Of a stretch of DNA of 64,000 nt, positions 23,429 to 33,541 are shown one piece after another; the stretch's first letter is position 1, and each line of letters begins with the position of its first letter. The DNA lies in contig CM061237.1 of the NCBI GenBank assembly GCA_030848705.1, forward strand, positions 84,873,910 to 84,937,909. Direction: 5' to 3'. Source of the DNA: Heracleum sosnowskyi (taxonomy: Eukaryota > Streptophyta > Magnoliopsida > Apiales > Apiaceae). Under the pieces are notes generated by a model that did no database searches, was not told where the DNA came from, and was given only the letters and a program-made list of their open reading frames with translations. A program made the position numbers and the translations under genes.

Positions 23429-26400
23429 TCAGAAATTCTCAAAATTCATCATTCCAAGTTCATTCACCAACTTATTAAAAGTAGCTTCAGGTAGTGGCTT
23501 GGTGAATATATCAGCTAGTTGTTGATTAGTAGGAACAAAGTGAAGTTCAATTGTTCCTTCCAGAACCTGTTCTCTTATAAAGTGATATCTGATACTTATG
23601 TGTTTAGTAAGAGAATGCTGAACTAGATTTCCTGTCATTGCAATAGCACTCTGGTTATCACAATAAATAGGGATTTTTGAGTATGACAGGCCATAATCTA
23701 ACAACTGATTTCTCATCCACATTATCTGAGCACAACAACTTCCTGCAGCAATGTACTCAGCTTCTGCAGTTGAAGTGGAAATAGATTTCTGCTTTTTACT
23801 GAACCATGAAACTAGTCTTCCACCCAAAAACTGACAACTTCCTGAAGTACTTTTCCTGTCTATTTTGCATCCTGCAAAATCAGCATCTGAATAACCACAC
23901 AACCCAAAATCTGATTCCCTTGCATACCAAAGGCCAAGTGAAGGAGTGCCTTTGAGATATCTGAAAATTCTTTTGACTGCAATCAGATGTGGTTCTCTAG
24001 GTTTTGCTTGAAATCTTGCACATAGACAGGTTGCAAACATGATATCTGGTCTACTAGCAGTGAGATACAATAAAGAGCCAATCATTCCTCTGTAGTGAGT
24101 TACATCTACCTCTTCACCTTGATCAGGATCAAGTTTGGTAGCTGTAGCTATGGGAGTTGAAGCAGGAGTACTGTCTTGCATGTTAAACCTTGTCAGTAAA
24201 TTCCTTGTGTATTTAGACTGATTAATAAAGATCCCTTCATCAGTCTGTTTAACTTGAAGACCCAGAAAGTAACTCATTTCTCCCATCATGCTCATTTGAT
24301 ATCTTGACTGCATAAGCTTGGAAAACTTTTCACACAGCTTATTGTTTGTTGACCCAAAAATGATATCATCAACATAAATCTGAACTAACACCAACTCCTT
24401 ACCATGATTCAAATAAAATAGAGTTTTATCAATTGCACCTCTTTTGAATCCACTTTCCAGTAAGAATTGAGCTAAGGTTTCATACCATGCTCTTGGAGCT
24501 TGCTTTAGTCCATAAAGTGCCTTATCCAGTCTGTAGACATAATCTGGATATTTAGGATCAATGAAACCAGGAGGTTGTTCAACATAAACTTCTTCCTCCA
24601 GTTCACCATTTAAGAAAGCACTTTTAACATCCATCTGGAAAACCTTGAATTTCTTATGTGCTGCATAAGCAAGAAATATCCTGATGGCTTCTAGTCTTGC
24701 AACAGGAGCAAAAGTTTCATCATAGTCAATTCCCTCTTGTTGGGAATACCCCTTTGCAACTAGTCTAGCTTTGTTTCTGATAATGACTCCATCAGAATCA
24801 GTCTTGTTCTTGAAAATCCACTTTGTACCAACAATTGATCTATTCTTTGGTCTTGGTACCAGTTTCCAGACTTCATTCCTTTCAAATTCATTCAGTTCTT
24901 CTTGCATTGCAGTAACCCAATCAGCATCTTTAAGTGCATCTTCAACTTTCTTAGGCTCCTCCTTGGATAGAAAGTTATTATATAAACATTCATTATGAGT
25001 TGCACTTCTTGTTTGAACACCTGCATCAGGATCTCCAATTATCAAATCAGGAGTATGATCTTTTGTCCATTTCCTTGCTGGTGTCAAATTGTTTCTTGAA
25101 GTAGATGCTCCCCCTGGATTGGTGTTATCTTGATTGAAAGAATTTGATTGATTTGAAGCTCTCCCTGAATTATTGCTATGCCCTCCTGATGTGTTATCAG
25201 GATCTTCACTTGAATCAGTATCTGAAGAATTCTGTCCTGATGATTGAGTTGACTCTGAACTTGTAGTTGAATGCCGTTGCTCCCCCTCAACATTAGCACT
25301 ACTAGTTGTATCACTGTTGTTTGCATCATCAGTATTAGCACCATCAGTACCTGGTGAGTCATCAGGATTTGGTGACCCGTTAGTACTGGATGAATGGACA
25401 GCTTCTGATTCACTTTCTTCAGGTTCCTTGGAAGCTTCATTTTCAAATAACAATCTATCATGCGAGTCTTCAATGATTCCAGTTATCTTCTTATCATCAA
25501 AAGATACAAGTATTGACTCCATGACAGTTCTTGTTCTCAAATTAAAAACTCTGAAGACTCTTGATGTAGGATAACCTATGAATATTCCTTCATCAGCCTT
25601 TGTTTCAAATTTCCCTAGCTGTTCAGGATGAGTTCTGAGAACAAAACATTTACAGCCAAACACATGCAAATGCTTCAGACTTGGTTTCTTCTCTTTGAGT
25701 GACTGATAAGGAGTGACACCATGCCTGTTTATCAATGTGAGATTTTGTGTATAGCATGCTGTGTTGACTGCTTCTGCCCAGAAATATGTAGGTAATTTAG
25801 CTTCTTCCAACATAGTTCTGCCAGCTTCAATAAGAGTTCTATTCTTCCTTTCTACTACTCCATTTTGCTGAGGTGTGCCAGGAGCAGAGAATTGTTGAAT
25901 GATTCCTTTGTATTTGCAGAACTCTTCCATCTTTGAATTCTTAAATTCAGTACCATTATCACTTCTCAGAATCTTGACTTTGTACTTTGTGGTTGTCTCA
26001 ATCATCCTCACATGATCCAACAGAACTTCAGGAGTTTCATCTTTTCTATGCAGAAAATACACCCAGGTGAATCTAGAATATTCATCAACAATTACAAGAG
26101 TGTACCTTTTCTTACTGATGGACATGATGTTGACTGGACCAAACAGATCAAGATGTAGCATGTGATATGGTTCTTCAATAGAGGATTCTGATTTACTCTG
26201 GAATGATGTCCTTCTTTGTTTTGCTTTTTGGCATGCATCACAGAGTCCATCAGGTGTATACAAGACATTAGGTAATCCTCTTACTAATTCTTTCTTAACC
26301 AACTCATTGATGTTGCTGAAGTTGAGATGAGAAAGCTTCTTGTGCCAATTCCAACTTTCATCTACTGAAGCTTTACTGATGAAACATGTAGGGGAGCCAT

Positions 26401-26767
26401 CAGTATCTGAGAGAATGTTGGCTTCATATATGTTACCATGCCTGTAGCCAGTTAGTGCTATCTTCCCTGTTGCTTTACTGACTACTTCACAATGTGTGGA
26501 ATAGAAATTGACATGATAACCTCTGTCAGTGATTTGACTAATACTCAACAAGTTGTGTTTTAGTCCTTTCACTAGAGCTACTTTTTCAATGATGACATTT
26601 CCAATGATTATATTGCCATATCCCAAGGTTTGTCCAATGTTGCCATCTCCATAAGACACAGTTGGGCCAGCTTTTTCCTCATATTCTGATAACAGGGCTT
26701 TGTTTCCAGTCATGTGCACAGAACATCCACTATCCATGACTAACACATTTTTCCTTTTACCCTGCAT
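23429..26767 (-). CDS. pol: E4 pol polyprotein (protease-integrase-reverse transcriptase-RNase H), 1112 aa
   Basis: Complete Copia pol. Order: aspartic protease (VMDSGCSVHMTG, residues 9-20); GAG-pre-integrase (WNWHKKLSHLN, about 137-147) with zinc-binding CDACQ; integrase core with DDE residues in HLDLFGP, RSDNGTEF and GVVERKNRTLIEAGR; a Ser/Asn/Asp-rich linker with many NPD/TD words; reverse transcriptase (QMDVKSAFLNGELEEEVYVE, active site YVDDIIFG); RNase H (SDADFAGCKIDRKSTSG, then STAEAEYIAAGSCCAQ). It ends NELGMMNFENF. No internal stop; all key acidic residues visible. It cleaves gag-pol, copies RNA to cDNA and integrates it. Gag ends TAG 15 bases upstream in the same frame. The first ATG codon overlaps a conserved TGCAGGG, so expression may use readthrough, splicing or reinitiation. 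Confidence 0.95.
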   Translation of the reverse strand: MQGKRKNVLVMDSGCSVHMTGNKALLSEYEEKAGPTVSYGDGNIGQTLGYGNIIIGNVIIEKVALVKGLKHNLLSISQITDRGYHVNFYSTHCEVVSKATGKIALTGYRHGNIYEANILSDTDGSPTCFISKASVDESWNWHKKLSHLNFSNINELVKKELVRGLPNVLYTPDGLCDACQKAKQRRTSFQSKSESSIEEPYHMLHLDLFGPVNIMSISKKRYTLVIVDEYSRFTWVYFLHRKDETPEVLLDHVRMIETTTKYKVKILRSDNGTEFKNSKMEEFCKYKGIIQQFSAPGTPQQNGVVERKNRTLIEAGRTMLEEAKLPTYFWAEAVNTACYTQNLTLINRHGVTPYQSLKEKKPSLKHLHVFGCKCFVLRTHPEQLGKFETKADEGIFIGYPTSRVFRVFNLRTRTVMESILVSFDDKKITGIIEDSHDRLLFENEASKEPEESESEAVHSSSTNGSPNPDDSPGTDGANTDDANNSDTTSSANVEGEQRHSTTSSESTQSSGQNSSDTDSSEDPDNTSGGHSNNSGRASNQSNSFNQDNTNPGGASTSRNNLTPARKWTKDHTPDLIIGDPDAGVQTRSATHNECLYNNFLSKEEPKKVEDALKDADWVTAMQEELNEFERNEVWKLVPRPKNRSIVGTKWIFKNKTDSDGVIIRNKARLVAKGYSQQEGIDYDETFAPVARLEAIRIFLAYAAHKKFKVFQMDVKSAFLNGELEEEVYVEQPPGFIDPKYPDYVYRLDKALYGLKQAPRAWYETLAQFLLESGFKRGAIDKTLFYLNHGKELVLVQIYVDDIIFGSTNNKLCEKFSKLMQSRYQMSMMGEMSYFLGLQVKQTDEGIFINQSKYTRNLLTRFNMQDSTPASTPIATATKLDPDQGEEVDVTHYRGMIGSLLYLTASRPDIMFATCLCARFQAKPREPHLIAVKRIFRYLKGTPSLGLWYARESDFGLCGYSDADFAGCKIDRKSTSGSCQFLGGRLVSWFSKKQKSISTSTAEAEYIAAGSCCAQIMWMRNQLLDYGLSYSKIPIYCDNQSAIAMTGNLVQHSLTKHISIRYHFIREQVLEGTIELHFVPTNQQLADIFTKPLPEATFNKLVNELGMMNFENF

Positions 26768-26782
26768 CAGAATAGTAAAACA

Positions 26783-29095
26783 CTAGTCAGAATGTTTAGG
26801 AACCCACACTTGTTGGATTCCTTGTTCATGCATTTTATTAAATTTAACAGCAGAAGACTTTTTGACTTTAGCAGTCCTGACAGGATTTACTCCATCAGGA
26901 TTTGCTTTGTCAGTATCAGTATTAACAAAAGCATGCTTCACTATGACATTTTCAGTTCTATCAGACTTTGTACTACTTTCAAACTTAGGCAATGGATCAT
27001 AAAAGTTATAGTACAAATCATGATACTCTTTACATGTATAAATAGAATGCCATAGACTACCACAATGGAAACAGGAATTCTGTGGTTTGTAAAATACTGA
27101 TCTATTCCTAACATCAGACTTAGGAATTTCAGCAATTTTCTTCTTACTCTTTTTACAATCAATAGCAAGATGATTAGAGTTACCACAGTTAAAACAACAC
27201 TTTCTAGGTGCATTTGGGATATATTTATAACCATTCTCTTTATTAATCCCAACTTTACCATTCCTGTTTCTCTTAACAGTAGCTTCCTTTTTCTTATCTG
27301 TAACCTCACAGATTTTATCTTTAAGCTGTTTCTGAGACAATAAACCTACATTCTTAGTGACTTTGTTCATGACAGGTTTAGACTTTATAATTTTAATTCC
27401 TTGAGTAGAAGAAGATCCCTTTTCAAAAGTAGAATTGGAATCCTTACCAAAAACAAAATTAACAGGAGTAATCTTAGATTTGGTTGAGTCTATAACATGT
27501 CTATAGGTCTTTGGACTGACTGTCTCATCAATGACAATTTTCTCTGCTAATTTCTTATCTTCATCTGACTTATATCCTAGACACTCTTTCCAATTCTTAG
27601 AGGTATTAATCTCATGAAATTTCCTACCAGAGTCTGTCCAGGTTCTGATTTTCTCATTAGCATATTCAAGTTCTTTTTCAAGGGAAGTACATTTAGATGT
27701 CATCTCTAAGTGCATGTGTTTAGCATTATCACATTCTTTTTGTACTTCTTGCATACGAGAAAATTCAGCTTCTAATATTTCATTCCTCTTTCTAAGGTCA
27801 GACATCTCAGATAAGATTCTAGTATTCTCAGCAGTTTGACTTCTAAAGCTAATATGTAATGACTTTAGAAAACGTCTTAACTCAGAAGCATTATCAGTAT
27901 CAAAATCAAAGATAATATTTAGTACCTTATCATCAGGAGCAGCAGTTACATCAGCATTGGCCATTAACGCATAGTTGACTACCTCAGTATCAGATTCTGA
28001 GGAAGAGTCCATCCAATCCTTGCTTGATGTGATGAGTGCCTTTGTCTTGTTGCATTCAGAAGCAAAGTGACCCATTCCATTACACTTGTAGCATCTAACC
28101 TTTGATTTGTCAAATTTGCTACCCTTGCTGTCCTTTTTGATATACTTGTCTTTGTCTGCTTTGAAGGTCTTTTTCTGAAAGTTGCCTTGTCTTCTATTCT
28201 TCCTGAACTTCATCCTTCTGTAGTTTCTGACAATCATAGCAACCATCTCTTCCATGTCTGAATCAGAAGATTCATCACCAGTATTGACATCAGAATTGCC
28301 ATCAGTATCTGATGAAGAGTCGTCAGGATCTGACTCAGCTACTCTTGCTTTCCTTCTAGAGACCTCCATAGCTTTTCCTTTTGATTTAGCTTCTACATTC
28401 AAAGCAATTGACTTTGCCTTGCTGCTTTTCTTGTTCTTTCTCTGTTGAACTTCAAGATCATGAGTTCTTAGCATCCCATAGATCTCATCAAGAGACACAA
28501 TGTTCAGATCATACTGGTGTCTAATGATTGAGGTCTGAGTATCCCATTCTTCAGGTAAAGCTCTAAGAAATTTGGTGTTTGAATCTTCAGTTTCATATAC
28601 TTTGTCAACTAAGGATAAGCTGTTCAATAGTGTCAGAAATCTATCATATAGATCAGTCAGGCTCTCTTCATGTCTTGCATCGAATTGTTCATATTCTTGA
28701 ATCAAAAGAGCCCTTCTGTTTTTCTTAACAGATGCAGATCCCTGGCACTGAGTTTCCAAAGTATCCCAGATTTCTTTTGAAGACTTGCATGCAATCACTC
28801 TGTTTGACATGACAGCATCAAGGCTATTATGCAAGATATTCTTTATCTTTGGTTCCCTGAGTACATGAGCTTTTTCTTCTGGAGTCCATTCAGCTTTAGC
28901 TTTGACCACATAATGTTCTGGTACTGTATCTGTTCGTTCTACGAACTTTGTTGGTATATATGGTCCATCACGAATCCTGTCCAAGTAGTCAGGATCCATA
29001 GCCTCCAGGTACATCAGCATCTTTACCCTCCATGTAGGATATTCTGATATCTTCAAGATGGGAATCTTCATGCTTTCATACTTGGTTGTCGACAT
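26783..29095 (-). CDS. gag: E4 gag, 770 aa, with three CCHC knuckles
   Basis: Starts ATG 29095, 36 bases after the primer-binding site. Residues 1-230 are the Copia gag (capsid) region (YPTWRVKMLMYLEAMDPDYL, LPEEWDTQTSIIRHQYDL). A basic and Ser/Asp-rich linker precedes the first zinc knuckle CYKCNGMGHFASEC (335-348). Residues about 405-485 look like a coiled coil (LRKRNEILEAEFSRMQ, SLEKELEYANEKIRTW). Two more knuckle-like motifs follow, CFNCGNSNHLAIDC (634-647) and CFHCGSLWHSIYTC (675-688). The C-terminus reads QQVWVPKHSD, then TAG. The long extension with coiled coil and extra knuckles is a Sirevirus trait. It packages element RNA in cytoplasmic particles. Uninterrupted. Confidence 0.95.
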   Translation of the reverse strand: MSTTKYESMKIPILKISEYPTWRVKMLMYLEAMDPDYLDRIRDGPYIPTKFVERTDTVPEHYVVKAKAEWTPEEKAHVLREPKIKNILHNSLDAVMSNRVIACKSSKEIWDTLETQCQGSASVKKNRRALLIQEYEQFDARHEESLTDLYDRFLTLLNSLSLVDKVYETEDSNTKFLRALPEEWDTQTSIIRHQYDLNIVSLDEIYGMLRTHDLEVQQRKNKKSSKAKSIALNVEAKSKGKAMEVSRRKARVAESDPDDSSSDTDGNSDVNTGDESSDSDMEEMVAMIVRNYRRMKFRKNRRQGNFQKKTFKADKDKYIKKDSKGSKFDKSKVRCYKCNGMGHFASECNKTKALITSSKDWMDSSSESDTEVVNYALMANADVTAAPDDKVLNIIFDFDTDNASELRRFLKSLHISFRSQTAENTRILSEMSDLRKRNEILEAEFSRMQEVQKECDNAKHMHLEMTSKCTSLEKELEYANEKIRTWTDSGRKFHEINTSKNWKECLGYKSDEDKKLAEKIVIDETVSPKTYRHVIDSTKSKITPVNFVFGKDSNSTFEKGSSSTQGIKIIKSKPVMNKVTKNVGLLSQKQLKDKICEVTDKKKEATVKRNRNGKVGINKENGYKYIPNAPRKCCFNCGNSNHLAIDCKKSKKKIAEIPKSDVRNRSVFYKPQNSCFHCGSLWHSIYTCKEYHDLYYNFYDPLPKFESSTKSDRTENVIVKHAFVNTDTDKANPDGVNPVRTAKVKKSSAVKFNKMHEQGIQQVWVPKHSD

Positions 29096-29130
29096 CTTTA
29101 GATCGTATCTGATTCAGAATTAAATCAGTT

Positions 29131-29144
29131 TGCTCTGATACCAA
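29131..29144 (-). other. E4 primer-binding site (initiator Met tRNA)
   Basis: Minus strand TTGGTATCAGAGCA, one base inside the LTR at 29146. Confidence 0.92.
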
Positions 29145-29145
29145 T

Positions 29146-29754
29146 TGTTGCCCAGTAAATAACAATTGTAGAAGGGGGTTGAATACAATTGTATAAGATT
29201 CTCGACTTTATATAACACAAATATGAAAGATCAATAACAATAACAATAACAGCTTTATTAACTTTGATATAAAACTGTTACAAACTCTCTTAAGAAATTC
29301 TGATGTTCTTAAGAGCTGCTAGCTTACAAAAACTCTCTCAAGAAATTCTGTTCTTAAGAGCTTCTCTCCGATTATGTTCTCTCTCGAATGAATACATAAA
29401 TCGAAACCAAAACTGTGTTTATATAGTGCACACAGCTTCTCTATCAATAACAAGATAAGTCCTAATCATAACAAAGATAGAAACATATCTTTAATCGATA
29501 GCTGCATTCTACAAACCAGGAACAAATAGAATAAACTTCCATGTTTATCTAGACTCCAAATATAACTCGAAGTAGGAATCCTGATCAGCTTCAAGTCCTG
29601 ATGATCAAACCTGATCATAGTCTGAGTAGGAATCCTGATGATCAATAAGATACTGACGCTTGATCAAATACTGATGACCATGCAATACTGATGACGTCAG
29701 CAATCCTGATCAGTTGAGTCTAGCTTCTGACGATCATTGAATTCTGATCTAACA
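29146..29754 (-). repeat. E4 5' LTR
   Basis: Near-identical to 18572-19180. TATA box at 29418-29425 (minus strand) should drive the genomic transcript. Hairpin at 29162-29192 lies directly upstream of the primer-binding site in the RNA leader. Confidence 0.96.
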
Positions 29755-30204
29755 GAATTTGTGCATGTTTTTGCATCTTTTGCTTGGGGGTGAAGTAGCA
29801 GCAACTATTTATTAGAGTTGAGACTAACATCATTTAACACATATAATTTATGAGAGAAAGTGCAAACAGCTAATAAAGACTCAGTGTATTGGACCAATAA
29901 ACTAAGAGATGCTATAAATATAGAGACAGTATCATGCTGTGTAAAGTTTTTGTACACATTTGAGATCAGATCATATATAACTCAGAAGGATTCATGATTA
30001 CTTACTGAGAATCATGCTTCATTACTATTTTCTTCATCGGTGTTTATGTTTCAGACAATACCACAATCAGAGAATAACATCAGAGTTTAACCATCAGAGT
30101 ATGCTAACAGAGTTTAACAACATGGTTTGCATGACAGTTAACATATGCATAGAAACATGAGCAACATATCCCAGAAGATTAAATTTTGAGTCTAACCAGT
30201 ATCT
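29755..30204 (-). other. E3 spacer downstream of pol
   Basis: Non-coding, continuous with 17720-18571 before E4 inserted. CAGAGTTTAA at 30081 and 30108, plus CAGAGTAT near 30094, form a small cluster of the E3 motif. Confidence 0.6.
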
Positions 30205-33200
30205 CTAGTCCAAACCAGAGATCATTCCTAGTTCATTTACCAGTCTTGTAAATGTAGCTTCACTCAATGGCTTGGTGAAGATATCTGCAAGCTGTTGATC
30301 TGTAGACACAAAATGAAGCTCAATATTTCCTTCCTCCACATGTTCCCTGATAAAGTGATACATTATGCTGATGTGCTTGGTCATGGAGTGATGTACTGGA
30401 TTTCCTGTCATAGCAATAGCACTTTGATTATCACAGAAAATAGGTATTTTAGAGTACCTTAACCCATAATCCAGTAGTTGATTCTTCATCCATAGAATCT
30501 GTGCACAACAGCTACCAGCAGCAATATACTCTGCTTCTGCAGTGGATGTGGAAATTGATTTTTGTTTCTTGCTGTACCAAGAAACTAGTCTGTCACCTAG
30601 AAATTGACAGCTTCCACTGCTGCTTTTTCTGTCAATCTTACAACCTGCAAAGTCTGCATCAGAGTAACCAATAAGCTTAAACTCTGATTCTCTAGGATAC
30701 CACAAACCCAAGGTTATGGTTCCTTTGAGATATTTGAAAATCCTCTTCACAGCTGTTAGATGAGGCTCTCTGGGATCTGCTTGAAATCTTGCACAAAGAC
30801 AGGTTGCATACATAATGTCTGGTCTACTTGCAGTCAGATAAAGAAGAGACCCTATCATGCCTCTGTAGTTTGTCATATCTACTGAAGCTCATGTGTCTTT
30901 GTCTAGCTTGGTTGCAGTTTCCATAGGAGTTGTTGCAGATGAACTATCAAGCATACCAAATTTCTTGAGTAGATTTCTGGTATATTTTGCTTGATTGATA
31001 AAAATCCCATCATCTGTTTGCTTTACCTGCAAGCCTAGAAAATAACTAAGCTCTCCCATCATGCTCATTTGGTACCTGGACTGCATAAGCTTGGCAAATT
31101 TCTTACAGAGTTTATCATTAGTAGACCCAAAAATTATATCATCCACATAGATTTGAACTAAAAGCAAATCATTACCAGAATTGAAATAGAACAAGGTTTT
31201 ATCAATTTTACCACTAGTGAACCCACTTTCTAAAAGAAATTGAGCCAGAGTTTCATACCATGCTCTAGGTGCCTACTTTAGTCCATAAAGTGCTTTGTCA
31301 AGCCTGTAGACATAATCTGGGTGCTTGGGGTCCACAAACCCTGGTGGTTGTTCAACAAATACTTCTTCTTCAAGTTTCCCATTGAGAAAAGCACTCTTGA
31401 CATCCATCTGAAAGACTTTAAACTTCTTGTGAGCAGCATATGCTAGAAAAATCCTTATGGCTTCCAACCTTGCAACTGGAGCAAAGGTTTCATCATAGTC
31501 AATTCCTTCCTGCTGAGAATATCCTTTTGCCACAAGTCTAGCCTTGTTCCTTGTAATTACTCCCTCACAGTCAGTTTTGTTTCTGAAAACCCACTTTGTA
31601 CCAACAACAGATCTGTTCTTGGGTCTTGGTACAAGTGTCCAGACTTCATTTCTTTCAAACTCATTCAATTCCTCCTGCATTGTTGTTATCCAGTTAGCAT
31701 CTTGAAGAGCTTCATCCACTTTCTTAGGCTCTGTTTGAGACAAGAATGCATGAAACAGACATTCATTTGTTGTAGCACTTCTTGTTTTCACACTGGCATC
31801 TGGATCTCCAATAATCAGATCAGGTGTATGAGCCTGTGTCCACTTTCTTGCTGTAGGTAAGTGGCTTCTTTTATCATTATTGGATCCTCCCCCTTGATCC
31901 ATGCTCTCTTGATTTTCTTGTTGACCATCTATATTTTCTGAGGCTCCCCCTGAATTGGACTGTTCAGTGTTTAAACTTTCAGAGTTTGAGCCAGAGTTTG
32001 TGTTAGATTCTTCAGCTGACTCACTTTCAGAATGTGAGTCATCATGTTGAGATGTTCCAGAAGTATCTTCTTGCTCCCCCTCAACTGGTTCTCTATTCTG
32101 TTCTGTCAGAGAAACTTCCTCAGTGTTTACCAGTAAAGGTTCAGAGTATGCGTCAACAGAGTTTGTTGGATAGGCTTCATCAGAGTTTAGATTTTCATTT
32201 TCAAAGCGTAGTTGATCATGATTTTCTTCATCTTCAAGTCCAGTTATTTTCTTGTCATCAAATGACACATGTATAGATTCCATGATCACTTTAGTTCTCA
32301 GATTATAGACTCTGAATGCTTTAGTCGACAGTGGATATCCAACAAAAATTCCTTCATCAGCTTTTAATTCAAACTTGGTCAACTGTTCAGGATGAGTTTT
32401 CAACACAAAGCATTTGCACCCGAAAATATGAAAATATTTCAGGTTTGGTTTCTTTTTCTTCACCATCTCATATGGTGTTTTCCCATGCCTGTTGATCAGT
32501 GTAGCATTTTGAGTAAAACAAGCAGTTTGAACAGCTTTTGCCCAGAAATAAGTTGGCAATTTTGCTTCATCAAGCATTGTTCTGGCAGCTTCGATTAAAG
32601 TTCTGTTCTTTCTTTCAACTACACCATTCTGCTGTGGAGTCCCTGGTGCAGAAAATTCTTGCTTCACTCCTCTTTCCTTGCAAAATTCTTCCATTGTTAC
32701 ATTTCTGAATTCAGTACCATTATCACTTCTGATAATTTTCACTTTATACTGTGATCCTTTATCCAGTAGCTTTACATGTTCCATCAGAGTTAAGGCAGTT
32801 TCATCCTTCTTTGCTAGAAAGTACACCCAGGTGTATCTAGTGTACTCATCAACAATGACTAAAGCATATTTCTTTCTGCCAAGAGACATTACATTCACTG
32901 GACCAAATAGATCAACATGAAGAAGATGATAAGGATCCACAACTGAAGATTCAGACTTACTCTTGAAAGATGACTTCCTTTGCTTGGCCTTTTGACAGGA
33001 ATCACACAGACCATCTAAGCTGAGTATTGATTTTGGAAGTCCCCTTACAAGATCTTTTCGAATCAGTTCATTGATGTTGTTAAGATTTAGATGAGAGAGC
33101 TTCTTATGCCATTTCCAGCTCTCTTCACTAGACATCTTTGCAGATAGACACACAGCTTTTTCTTCAGAGTTTGTTACCAAACTTGCTTCATAGATATTAT

Positions 33201-33531
33201 TACGTCTGTGTCCAACTAAAACAACTTTCCCTGTAGATTTGCTAACAACCTCACAGTATTCAGGTTGAAAATCTACATGATAACCTCTGTCACAGATTTG
33301 ACTCACAGATAGCAAGTCATGCTTGAGTCCTGGGACAAGAGCTACATTTGTGATGATGACACTTCCAAGATTGATATTGCCATATCCCAGAGTACGTCCT
33401 ATGTTGCCATCTCCATAGGAAACTTTTGGGCCATCCTTCTCCTCATAATCTGATAGCAGGGCTTTATTTCCAGTCATGTGCCCTGAACATCCACTGTCCA
33501 AGACTAAGGTGCTCTCCCTTATGCCCTGCAA
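30205..33531 (-). pseudogene. pol: E3 pol polyprotein with two stops
   Basis: Same domain order as the E4 pol: protease LVLDSGCSGHMTGN, WKWHKKLSHLN, integrase HVDLFGPV, RSDNGTEF and VVERKNRTLIEAAR, an Asn/Ser/Glu-rich linker (NSGSNSESLNTEQSNSGG), reverse transcriptase QMDVKSAFLNGKLEEEVFVE and YVDDIIFG, and RNase H DADFAGCKIDRKSSSG. One frame throughout, broken by TAG at 31273-31275, where relatives read GLKQAPRAW (so CAG to TAG), and by TGA at 30889-30891. No ATG opens the frame; it follows TTGCAGGG right after gag. It ends VNELGMISGLD. Both stops fit C-to-T decay. Confidence 0.93.
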
Positions 33532-33541
33532 TCACAAACAA

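Larger units (their letters stand above)
18572..29754 (-). mobile_element. E4: young Sirevirus-like Copia element, gag and pol open
   Basis: LTRs 18572-19180 and 29146-29754 (609 bp each) with one visible difference (G/C at about 18616 versus 29190). Duplication GAATT flanks both ends (18567-18571 and 29755-29759). Primer-binding site and purine tract are in place. Gag (770 codons) and pol (1112 codons) are uninterrupted. The aORF has one stop and one frameshift and lacks the N-terminal domain. The motif CAGGATTTG occurs nine times in this element. Confidence 0.96.
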
